Origin: Anaeromyxobacter sp.
GTDB taxonomy: Bacteria > Myxococcota > Myxococcia > Myxococcales > Anaeromyxobacteraceae
Reading direction: 5' to 3'
Assembly (NCBI GenBank): GCA_020028115.1
Contig: JAHWYA010000143.1
Span: 1-5,824 of the forward strand
DNA length: 5,824 bases
Shown here: positions 1 to 5,163 of the stretch, in pieces
Numbering within the stretch: the stretch's first letter is position 1
Layout: every line of letters starts with the position of its first letter
Program-made: the position numbers and the translations under genes
The notes under the pieces: model-generated
What the model was told of the DNA's origin: nothing
The model's database searches: none
Seen by the model: the letters and a program-made list of their open reading frames with translations, nothing else

Positions 1-1
1 C

Positions 2-49
2 GCCGCGCGCGGCGCCGGCGGGGGCTCCGGGCTCGCGGAGGCGCCGTGA
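2..49 (+). CDS. C-terminal end of an upstream gene (partial)
   Basis: The frame starting at base 2 is open to a TGA at 47-49 and would encode a Gly/Ala-rich tail, AARGAGGGSGLAEAP. The TGA overlaps the GTG start of the next gene in the pattern GTGA, a common sign of translational coupling. Only 15 codons are visible and they have no recognisable motif, so the product cannot be named. The reading rests on the overlap alone; the region could equally be non-coding. Confidence 0.35.
   Translation, partial: AARGAGGGSGLAEAP
37..41 (+). promoter_or_regulatory. Ribosome binding site deciding the GTG start at 46
   Basis: GGAGG lies 4 nt before GTG 46. It supports the non-ATG start and the coupled overlap with the upstream frame. 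Confidence 0.6.
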
Positions 50-456
50 TCGTCCGCATCGACGCCCTCCCCATCGTCCTGGAGGCGCGCCGCGTCGTGG
101 TCGCCGAGGTGATCGGCGGCTACCACGGCCAGGCCCAGCTCGGCCGCTGGTGGCTCCCCTCCGGCCCGCTCGGCGAGGGCGAGCAGCCCGGCGACGCCGC
201 GATCCGGATCGTGAAGCAGCAGCTCGGGCTCGAGCTCGAGGGCGTCGTCGTCGTCGGCACCCGCCAGGCGAAGGTCGGCGACGCGTGGCACCTCGCGCTC
301 GCCGTCGCCGGCGCCGCGGGCGGCGAGCCGGACCCGCGCCACCCGGTGTCGGGCTTCGCGGCGCGGACCCTGGCGGAGCTCCCGGATCAGGTGGGGTTCT
401 GGCACCGGGACGACGTCGCCGTGCTCGTCGCGCGGTACGAGCGGCTGCGCGGCTGA
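46..456 (+). CDS. Nudix-fold protein with degenerate Nudix box
   Basis: A 136-residue protein of the size of a single Nudix domain. The family hydrolyses nucleoside diphosphates linked to other groups, using Mg2+ held by glutamates of the box G-x5-E-x7-REUxEExGU. Here residues 40-62 keep the spacing exactly: G40, E46, R54, G61 and L62. The three glutamates of REUxEE are replaced, giving R54-I-V-K-Q-Q59. The preceding WWLPSG (35-40) fits the usual lead-in to the box. Classical Nudix catalysis is therefore unlikely. GDP-mannose mannosyl hydrolases also have an altered box and use a histidine base, so an unusual hydrolase is possible, as is a ligand-binding or regulatory role. The GTG start follows GGAGG at 37-41 with a 4-nt spacer. 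Fold assignment is fairly secure; substrate and activity are unknown. Confidence 0.65.
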   Translation: MIVRIDALPIVLEARRVVVAEVIGGYHGQAQLGRWWLPSGPLGEGEQPGDAAIRIVKQQLGLELEGVVVVGTRQAKVGDAWHLALAVAGAAGGEPDPRHPVSGFAARTLAELPDQVGFWHRDDVAVLVARYERLRG

Positions 457-500
457 TCGCGTTGCTCCGCGCCGCTCGCCCCGCTATGGAAGCGCCGGTC

Positions 501-505
501 GAGGG
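501..505 (+). promoter_or_regulatory. Ribosome binding site for the peroxiredoxin
   Basis: GAGGG lies 5 nt before ATG 511 and favours that start over ATG 532. A weak promoter-like pair, TTGCTC (462-467) and TATGGA (485-490) with 17-nt spacing, lies in the 54-bp gap after the Nudix gene. Each box matches only 3 of 6 consensus positions, so I do not call it. Confidence 0.45.
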
Positions 506-510
506 CCACC

Positions 511-999
511 ATGAACGCCGGGGTGATCGCCATGCTGCTCGGAAGCGCCGCGCTGAAGGTGGGCGACAGGGCCCCGGACTTCACGCTCCCGGACACCGAG
601 GGGAAGCCCGTCACCCTCTCCCGCCTGCTCGTGCAGGGCCCGGTCATCCTCGCCTTCTTCCCGAAGGCGTTCACGCCTGGTTGAACGCGCGAGGTGAGGG
701 CGTACCGTGATCAGTACGCCAGCGTGATCGGCAAGGGGGCGCAGGTCGTCGGGATCTCGACGGACGACGTCGCCACCCAGAAGCGGTTCCGGGACGAGAA
801 CCAGCTCCCGTTCCCCCTGCTCTCCGACGAGAAGGGCAAGGTCGCGAAGCAGTACGGGGGGACGGTCGCGATCATCGGGCTCGCGAACCGCGCCACGTTC
901 GTCGTGGACCAGGACGGGCTCGTGAAGGAGATCACGACCGGCGGGGACGCGATCAACCCGAGCGGCGCCATCGCGGCCTGTCCCGTGCCGAAGAAGTAG
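511..999 (+). CDS. Selenocysteine-containing peroxiredoxin (in-frame TGA 682-684)
   Basis: A 162-residue PrxQ/BCP-like peroxiredoxin that reduces H2O2 and organic or lipid peroxides. The N-terminal part reads [13 protein letters not shown] (16-28) and FPKAFTPG (50-57). An in-frame TGA then falls at residue 58, followed by TREV. The Prx active-site pattern PxxxTxxC is met by P51, T55 and residue 58, so the TGA sits exactly at the peroxidatic cysteine. The frame continues with typical Prx sequence: [24 protein letters not shown], the conserved Arg127 in NRATFVVD, and a TAG stop. I read TGA as selenocysteine. There is no Cys a few residues after Sec as in PrxQ or UxxC types. The only Cys is C157 near the C-terminus (ACPVPKK), a possible resolving residue. 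ATG 511 has GAGGG at 501-505; ATG 532 is a possible alternative start. The N-terminus is mildly hydrophobic, but export is unproven. Alternatives are a recent nonsense mutation or a sequencing error. Confidence 0.87.
699..720 (+). promoter_or_regulatory. Putative bacterial SECIS hairpin
   Basis: GGCGTAC (699-705) pairs perfectly with GTACGCC (714-720), giving a 7-bp stem closed by an 8-nt loop, CGTGATCA. Below it, A697-G698 faces A721-G722 as a tandem G·A mismatch, so the helix may extend a little further. The stem begins 14 nt after the TGA and the loop begins 21 nt after it. A G lies at the second loop position, followed by U. Published models of bacterial SECIS elements ask for a loop about 16-37 nt after the UGA with a G in its first two positions. 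The hairpin lies within the coding sequence, as bacterial SECIS elements do, and would recruit SelB carrying Sec-tRNA. Function is inferred from position and shape. Confidence 0.78.
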
Positions 1000-1008
1000 C
1001 GGTCTCCG

Positions 1009-1048
1009 TTCGCCCGAGCGCAGCGGCGCGCAGTCGAAGGGCGCGCTC
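1009..1048. repeat. Palindromic intergenic element between convergent genes, possible terminator
   Basis: The spacer between the peroxiredoxin TAG and the ygfZ stop begins TTCGCCCGAGCG and ends GTCGAAGGGCG. CGCCC (1011-1015) can pair with GGGCG (1039-1043). Alternatively GAGCGC (1016-1021) can pair with GCGCTC (1043-1048), which reaches into the last codon of ygfZ. GCGCAG occurs twice, at 1018-1023 and 1028-1033. The pattern resembles a short dispersed intergenic repeat that I recall from many high-GC genomes (TTCGCCC, GAGC, then GTCGAAGGGCG). It sits where a bidirectional terminator would be expected but has no clear T-tract. Confidence 0.45.
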
Positions 1049-1976
1049 AGCAGCTCGGCTTGACCTCGACCCCGTCCTCGACGAGCACGCGGCGCACGAC
1101 CGCCTCGCCCGCGGGCGTCGCGACCCGCTCCCCCGCCTTCCAGTGCGCGCGGCGCAGGTACCCGAGGCCGAGCCGCCCCTCCGGCGTGTCGGCGGCGCTC
1201 GTCACGACGCCGACCTCCTGCCCGCCCGCGGAGAGCGGCGTCCCCGGTCCCGCGCCCGCCGGCAGCACGAGCTGCACGAGCCCCCGCTGCAGGTGGCCGC
1301 GCGCGGTCGCCCGGAGGACCACCTCCTGGCCGGTGTAGCAGCCCTTCGTGAAGGAGATGGCGGAGCGCGTGAGCCCCGCCTCCATCGGCAGCCGCGTCGC
1401 GTCCATGTCCGCGCCGAACCGCGCCTGGCCCTCGAGGATCCGGAGCGCCTCGAGGTCGGCGGCGGAGAGGTCGTGGAAGCCCTTCGCCACGAGCTCGGCC
1501 CGGAGCTGCGCCGCGTCGGCCGCGGGCACGACGAGGTCGAGCGCGGGCGCGCCGCGTCGCCGGTTCGAGATCCGGCGAAGCGTCGCCGCGCGCGCGCCGA
1601 GCTTCGTCGCGATCTCCGGCCCGAGGAGCGGCACGACGCGCAGCGCGGCCGAGAGGTTCTCGAAGACGACGTCGTCCATGATGACGAACCGCTCGAGGTG
1701 CGGGACGGCGTCGGCGGCGGCGCGGGGGTCCATCACGAGGAGGACCCCGTCCGCCTCCACGAGGACGTGCGCGTCGGCGAGGAGGTGCCCCTTCGCGTTC
1801 AGGACCGCCCCGTACGCCGAGCCGCCCGGCGGCAGCACGTTCACGTCCTGCGTCGTCATCCGGTGCAGGTAGTCCTTCGCGTCCTTCCCGGACGCACGGA
1901 GGATGGCCGGCGCCTCCACCGGTCCGACGGCCCACCCGTCCTTCGCAGCGAGCCACGACGCGTTCGACAGGGTCAT
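1047..1976 (-). CDS. ygfZ: YgfZ/GcvT-family folate-binding protein, Fe-S cluster maintenance
   Basis: A 309-residue cytosolic protein related to the glycine-cleavage T-protein. YgfZ proteins bind folate and help to build or repair Fe-S clusters in certain enzymes, such as the radical-SAM thiotransferase MiaB in E. coli. The diagnostic family motif K-G-C-Y-T-G-Q-E is present at 211-218, with the conserved Cys at 213. The N-terminal half shows the T-protein-like pattern DYLHRMTTQDV (35-45), followed by an alanine-rich middle and a small C-terminal beta domain from about residue 225. Length is usual for the family. The ATG start lies 9 bases after the queG stop, so the two are probably co-transcribed with queG first. 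No strong ribosome site is visible in the short gap. The neighbouring QueG carries two [4Fe-4S] clusters and is a plausible client (inference). Confidence 0.93.
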   Translation of the reverse strand: MTLSNASWLAAKDGWAVGPVEAPAILRASGKDAKDYLHRMTTQDVNVLPPGGSAYGAVLNAKGHLLADAHVLVEADGVLLVMDPRAAADAVPHLERFVIMDDVVFENLSAALRVVPLLGPEIATKLGARAATLRRISNRRRGAPALDLVVPAADAAQLRAELVAKGFHDLSAADLEALRILEGQARFGADMDATRLPMEAGLTRSAISFTKGCYTGQEVVLRATARGHLQRGLVQLVLPAGAGPGTPLSAGGQEVGVVTSAADTPEGRLGLGYLRRAHWKAGERVATPAGEAVVRRVLVEDGVEVKPSC

Positions 1977-1985
1977 GTGCCGGAT

Positions 1986-3029
1986 CTATCCGCGCGGCGG
2001 CCCGCGCTCAAGCGCCGCGAGCGCCCACTCCGCCGACGCGCGGATCGCGCCGTGCGCGCTCGCGAGGTGCGGCCGGATCGCCTCGACCCAGCGGGCGTCG
2101 CCGCTCGCGCCCGCGACGAGGATCGCGTTCCGCACGAGCCCGTCGTAGCGGGCGCGCGCGAGCGAGGTCCCGTTGAAGCGCGCGCGGTACTCCTCCTCGG
2201 AGAGCCGCAGGAGGTCGTCGAGCGCGAGCGCCTCGCGGCCGGGGCGCGGCAGCAGCTCGGGATCGCTGCCGCGGTGCGCGGCGTCGTTCCACGGACAGAC
2301 GAGCTGGCAGTCGTCGCAGCCGAACACCCGCCGCCCGACGAGGGCCGCGACGTCCGCGGGCACGTCGCCGCGCCGCTCGATCGTCCAGAAGGAGAGGCAC
2401 CTGCGCGCGTCGACCACCCCGGGCTCCGGGATCGCGCCGGTCGGGCACGCGGGGAGGCAGGCCTCGCAGGAGCCGCAGCGGTCGGGGTGGGGCGCATCCG
2501 GCTCGAGGTCCCGGTCGACGAGGACCGTGCCGAGGACGACCCAGCTCCCGTGCCGGGGCGTGATGAGGCAGCCGTTCTTCCCGATCCAGCCGATCCCCGC
2601 CCGCTCCGCCCACACCTTCTCCATCACCGGCGCGACGTCGCTCGTCGCGAGCGTCCGCGCGCCGGGGTCGGCGCGCGCGATCCCCTCGGCGAGCGCCCGC
2701 AGCCGGCGCTTCATGACGGCGTGGTAGTCCCGGCCGCGGGCGTAGCGGGCGATCTCGCCTGCGCCTTCCGGCGCGCCCGGCGCCTCGCCGGCGTGATACG
2801 CGAGCGCGACCGCGACGACGCTCCGCGCGCCCTCGAGGAGGAGCCCCGGATCGAGCCGCAGGGCGCGCTGCGTGCGCAGCCACACCATGTCGGCCTCGTA
2901 CCCGCGCGCGAGCACCCGGTCGAGCGGCCCCGGATCGATCGGCGCCGCGCGCGCGATCCCGCAGGCGTGGAACCCCGCGTCGCGGGCGGCGTCCTTGACG
3001 GTGGCGGCCGTGAGCGGCACTCGGGTCAC
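1986..3029 (-). CDS. queG: Epoxyqueuosine reductase QueG
   Basis: A 347-residue cobalamin-dependent iron-sulfur enzyme for the last step of queuosine synthesis. It reduces epoxyqueuosine to queuosine at wobble position 34 of tRNAs for Asp, Asn, His and Tyr. Visible family features are RYARGRDYH (95-103), SDVAPVMEK (130-138) with the probable general acid Asp131, and GWIGKNGCLITPRHGSW (147-163). The ferredoxin-like part has Cys 185, 188, 191 and 195 (CGSCEACLPACPTGAI), Cys211, and Cys 238, 241 and 245 (GCDDCQLVCPWN), enough for two [4Fe-4S] clusters. The C-terminus is a short HEAT-like helical region. The start is GTG at 3029. TATTAA (minus strand, bases 3035-3030) directly abuts it, so if that is a -10 box, translation may instead begin at the GTG at 3020. 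It is transcribed divergently from the methyltransferase and leads into ygfZ. Confidence 0.96.
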   Translation of the reverse strand: MTRVPLTAATVKDAARDAGFHACGIARAAPIDPGPLDRVLARGYEADMVWLRTQRALRLDPGLLLEGARSVVAVALAYHAGEAPGAPEGAGEIARYARGRDYHAVMKRRLRALAEGIARADPGARTLATSDVAPVMEKVWAERAGIGWIGKNGCLITPRHGSWVVLGTVLVDRDLEPDAPHPDRCGSCEACLPACPTGAIPEPGVVDARRCLSFWTIERRGDVPADVAALVGRRVFGCDDCQLVCPWNDAAHRGSDPELLPRPGREALALDDLLRLSEEEYRARFNGTSLARARYDGLVRNAILVAGASGDARWVEAIRPHLASAHGAIRASAEWALAALERGPPRG

Positions 3030-3043
3030 TTAATACCCGAAAC

Positions 3044-3085
3044 GTGGTCGTGGACCTGGACGTGGTCGTGGGCGTGGACGTGGAC
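3044..3085 (+). repeat. Degenerate tandem hexamer array (about 7 units)
   Basis: Seven consecutive six-base units read GTGGTC, GTGGAC, CTGGAC, GTGGTC, GTGGGC, GTGGAC and GTGGAC. A further GTGGAC copy follows at 3101-3106. The array fills much of the 108-bp region between the divergent queG and methyltransferase genes. A repeat in this position could be a binding array for a regulator or simply a slippage product. It lies outside both coding regions as I place their starts. Confidence 0.75.
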
Positions 3086-3101
3086 GCGCCCCGCCGAAAA
3101 G

Positions 3102-3129
3102 TGGACGGGATCGATATCGCCCCTACGAT
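3102..3129 (+). promoter_or_regulatory. Possible sigma70-type promoter of the methyltransferase gene
   Basis: TGGACG (3102-3107) and TACGAT (3124-3129) each match 4 of 6 consensus positions of the -35 and -10 boxes and are separated by 16 nt. Transcription would then start at about 3136-3138, at the ATG itself. This would give a leaderless mRNA and would explain why no ribosome binding site precedes that ATG. Weak, sequence-only evidence. Confidence 0.3.
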
Positions 3130-3137
3130 TCCCGGTC

Positions 3138-4010
3138 ATGGCGCGACGGTTGGTGGAGCTTCACTCGTGGGATGGGCTGCCGGGCACGGCGGAGCGGGGG
3201 CGCGCGTGGGCCCTCGTCCAGGGGGACTGCGTCGAGGCGCTCGAGCGGCTGCCTCCGCACTCGGTGGACGTCGCGTTCGCCGACCCGCCCTACATGCTCT
3301 CGAACGGCGGCACGACCTGCCAGAGCGGGCGGCGCGTGAGCGTCGACAAGGGCGCCTGGGATGCGTCGAGCGGCGTCGCGGGCGACCACGAGTTCCAGAC
3401 GCGCTGGCTCTCGGCGGTCCGGCGGGTGCTGAAGCCGTCCGGCACGCTCTGGGTCTCCGGCACGCAGCACGTGATCTTCTCGATCGGGTTCGCGATGCAG
3501 GAGATGGGGTTCCACCTCCTCAACACCGTCACCTGGTACAAGCCGAACGCGTCCCCGAACCTCGCCTGCCGGTTCTTCACGCACTCGACCGAGATCCTGC
3601 TCTGGGCGAGCCCGTCGAAGGCGCGGCCGCTCGCGCACCGGTTCAACTACAAGGCGATGAAGGCGGCGAACGGCGGGAAGCAGATGCGCGACCTCTGGGA
3701 GATCTGGGAGGCGCCCGCGGCGGGAGACGAGCAGGTCATCTGGTCCGTGCCGACGCCTGGTCCGCGGGAGAAGGTCCACGGCCGCCACCCGACCCAGAAG
3801 CCGCTCGCGCTGCTCGAGCGGGTCCTCGCGGCGAGCGCCAAGGAGGGAGACCTCGTGCTCGATCCCTTCGCCGGCTCCGCGACGACGGGCGTCGCCGCGC
3901 TGCGCGCAGGGTGCCGGTTCCTGGGCGTCGAGCGCGACGAGCGGTACCTCGACCTCGGCTCGCGACGCCTGCGCGCCGCCGAGGCGCTGCCCGCCACGGA
4001 AGCGTGGTAG
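3138..4010 (+). CDS. DpnA-type DNA adenine-N6 methyltransferase, solitary
   Basis: A 290-residue methyltransferase that transfers methyl from S-adenosylmethionine to adenine N6 in DNA. Motif order is the beta class: catalytic DPPY (49-52) near the N-terminus and the SAM-binding DPFAGSATTG (242-251) near the C-terminus, after HPTQKP (217-222). The segments FADPPYMLSNGG (47-58), VSVDKGAWD (67-75), NTVTWYKPNASPNLACR (129-145) and FFTHSTEILLWA (146-157) closely resemble, as I recall it, DpnA. DpnA is the second methylase of the DpnII system and modifies GATC, including in single-stranded DNA. GATC specificity is therefore likely but inferred. Neither a DpnII-like nuclease nor a DpnM-like partner lies in the window, so it may be an orphan regulatory or protective methylase. 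Start: ATG 3138, with no ribosome site before it. The frame runs open far upstream, but that is GC-rich antisense of queG and ygfZ. Confidence 0.92.
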   Translation: MARRLVELHSWDGLPGTAERGRAWALVQGDCVEALERLPPHSVDVAFADPPYMLSNGGTTCQSGRRVSVDKGAWDASSGVAGDHEFQTRWLSAVRRVLKPSGTLWVSGTQHVIFSIGFAMQEMGFHLLNTVTWYKPNASPNLACRFFTHSTEILLWASPSKARPLAHRFNYKAMKAANGGKQMRDLWEIWEAPAAGDEQVIWSVPTPGPREKVHGRHPTQKPLALLERVLAASAKEGDLVLDPFAGSATTGVAALRAGCRFLGVERDERYLDLGSRRLRAAEALPATEAW

Positions 4011-4113
4011 GACGCGCTCTGCCGCGGCGACGCGGCGTGAAGATCCTCCAGGGGACACGCGAATGGGGGCGCGTCCGCTTCGATTGCCGCCCCCCTGGTC
4101 GCGTGGTAGGAGC
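4011..4113 (+). other. Intergenic region with a GC-rich hairpin upstream of carD
   Basis: GGGGGCG (4065-4071) is complementary to CGCCCCC (4088-4094), giving a 7-bp stem with a 16-nt loop about 20-25 nt before the carD start. A smaller hairpin, GCCGC (4021-4025) with GCGGC (4032-4036), follows the methyltransferase stop. Neither is followed by a T-run, so neither is a standard intrinsic terminator. The larger one lies in the likely carD leader and could affect its translation, or may be chance in GC-rich DNA. Confidence 0.3.
4108..4112 (+). promoter_or_regulatory. Shine-Dalgarno sequence bearing on the carD start
   Basis: AGGAG lies only 1 nt before ATG 4114 but 7 nt before the in-frame GTG 4120. 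The spacing favours GTG 4120 as the true start, which would shorten the protein by two residues. Confidence 0.5.
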
Positions 4114-5163
4114 ATGACCGTGAGAGGTCCCCCCGCCCGACACCCCGACGAGCAGCGAGAGCAGCTCCCGGCCGTCGAGGGAACGATCGCCGAAGCTGGC
4201 GAGATGAAGCCCGGTGACCGGGTGGTCTACCCGAACCAGGGCGTCTACCGCGTCGTCGGCGTCGTCGAGATGGACATCGGCGGCAAGCGGCAGTCCTTCG
4301 TCCGGATGCAGAGCGAGGAGAACCCGGCCGCGACCGTCTCGGTCCCGCGGGAGAAGGTCCCCGCCATCGGCCTCCGTCGCGTCGCGACGGGCGAGCAGAT
4401 GGAGGGCGTCTTCCACTACCTCGCCGCGCAGTTCGACGACCCCGAGCTCGACTGGAAGGTGCGCCACCGCGACAACGCCGACCGGCTCATCGCGGGTGGC
4501 GTCCTCGGCGTCGCCGAGGTGGTGAAGGGGCTCCACTCGCTCTCGCGGATCCGGCCGCTCCCTACGAAGGAGCGCGAGCAGTACGACAACGCGCGCCACC
4601 TCCTCGTGCACGAGATCGCCGTGTCGCTCGGCGTCCCGGCGGTGCTCGCCGAGGACTACGTCGACTACGCGCTCATGCCGCCGGCCGGCGTGAAGTTCGA
4701 CCTGAAGCCGCCGCCCACGCCGGTGCTCCTGCCGTCGCGCCCGAAGAAGCGCCGTCCCGTCGCGGAGGACGAGGACGACCTCGGCCTCTCCGACCTCGGG
4801 ATCGACATCGACCTCGCCGGCGCGCTCGAGGGCGCCGCCGCGCTGCCGGAGGGCGACCTCCCGGCCGCGGAGGGGGAGGAGGGCGAGGCCGCGACGCCCG
4901 GCGCGGAGGCCCCCGCCGCGGAGGCCGGCGGCGACGAGGCGGACGAGGGCGAGGGCGACGATGCAGCCGCGCGCCCGGCGAAGGCCGCGGCGAAGACGCA
5001 GCCCAAGGCCGCGAAGGCCGCGCCGAAGGAGAAGGCGCCCGCGAAGGCCGCGAAGCCTGCCGCGAAGAAGCCGGAGAAGAAGGCCGAGAAGAAGCCCGCG
5101 CCGAAGAAGGCCACGAAGCCGGCCGCGAAGCCCGCGGCCAAGCGCGGAGGGAAGAAGAAGTGA
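4114..5163 (+). CDS. carD: CarD transcription factor with histone-H1-like tail
   Basis: A 349-residue global regulator. The N-terminal CarD/CdnL domain (about 31-190, starting MKPGDRVVYPNQGVYRV) belongs to the family that contacts the RNA polymerase beta subunit. In Myxococcus CarD acts with CarG in light-induced carotenogenesis and fruiting-body development. Next comes an acidic, low-complexity stretch (about 217-283, including EDEDD and EEGE), then a basic Lys/Ala/Pro tail (284-349) with KAAKPAAKK-type repeats ending RGGKKK. No RGRP AT-hook is present, so the tail is H1-like rather than HMGA-like, the form known from Anaeromyxobacter. Start: ATG 4114 is given; GTG 4120 fits the AGGAG site better, while ATG 4063 is in frame but adds an unlikely arginine-rich leader. 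The stop overlaps carG by 4 bp, consistent with co-expression of partners. Confidence 0.93.
   Translation: MTVRGPPARHPDEQREQLPAVEGTIAEAGEMKPGDRVVYPNQGVYRVVGVVEMDIGGKRQSFVRMQSEENPAATVSVPREKVPAIGLRRVATGEQMEGVFHYLAAQFDDPELDWKVRHRDNADRLIAGGVLGVAEVVKGLHSLSRIRPLPTKEREQYDNARHLLVHEIAVSLGVPAVLAEDYVDYALMPPAGVKFDLKPPPTPVLLPSRPKKRRPVAEDEDDLGLSDLGIDIDLAGALEGAAALPEGDLPAAEGEEGEAATPGAEAPAAEAGGDEADEGEGDDAAARPAKAAAKTQPKAAKAAPKEKAPAKAAKPAAKKPEKKAEKKPAPKKATKPAAKPAAKRGGKKK
5146..5151 (+). promoter_or_regulatory. Ribosome binding site for carG inside the carD tail
   Basis: GGAGGG lies 8 nt before GTG 5160. It supports that non-ATG start and coupled translation across the GTGA overlap. The same bases encode the Arg-Gly-Gly of the CarD tail. 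Confidence 0.65.

Noticed and set aside
694..999. Stand-alone 101-residue protein starting at GTG 694
   Set aside because: It would be a peroxiredoxin missing its first strands and active site, while the missing part lies in the same frame directly upstream, separated only by the TGA.
511..999. Peroxiredoxin as a pseudogene or frameshift
   Set aside because: No frame change is needed; the only interruption is a TGA at the exact catalytic Cys position, followed by a SECIS-like hairpin. All other residues look conserved. A point mutation or read error cannot be fully excluded from one sequence.
484..1956. 490-codon minus-strand frame over the peroxiredoxin and ygfZ
   Set aside because: Its translation is Arg/Gly/Ala low-complexity, typical of a shadow frame, and it overlaps two genes with clear family motifs.
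3044..3085. Phase-variable switch of the methyltransferase through the hexamer array
   Set aside because: Hexamers do not shift frame, and the array lies outside the coding region, so on/off switching by frameshift is not possible; only a promoter effect remains open.
1143..3137. Long open plus-strand frame upstream of and continuous with the methyltransferase
   Set aside because: It lies antisense to ygfZ and queG, is highly arginine-rich and has no family motifs. High GC removes stop codons, so the open frame is expected by chance. The methyltransferase homology begins only after ATG 3138.
4979..5160. Imperfect direct repeats as a CRISPR or minisatellite
   Set aside because: The repeats are AAG/GCC/GCG codons of the Lys-Ala-Pro tail in frame with CarD, with no uniform repeat-spacer structure. 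No CRISPR, tRNA, rRNA, insertion sequence or phage signature was seen anywhere in the window.
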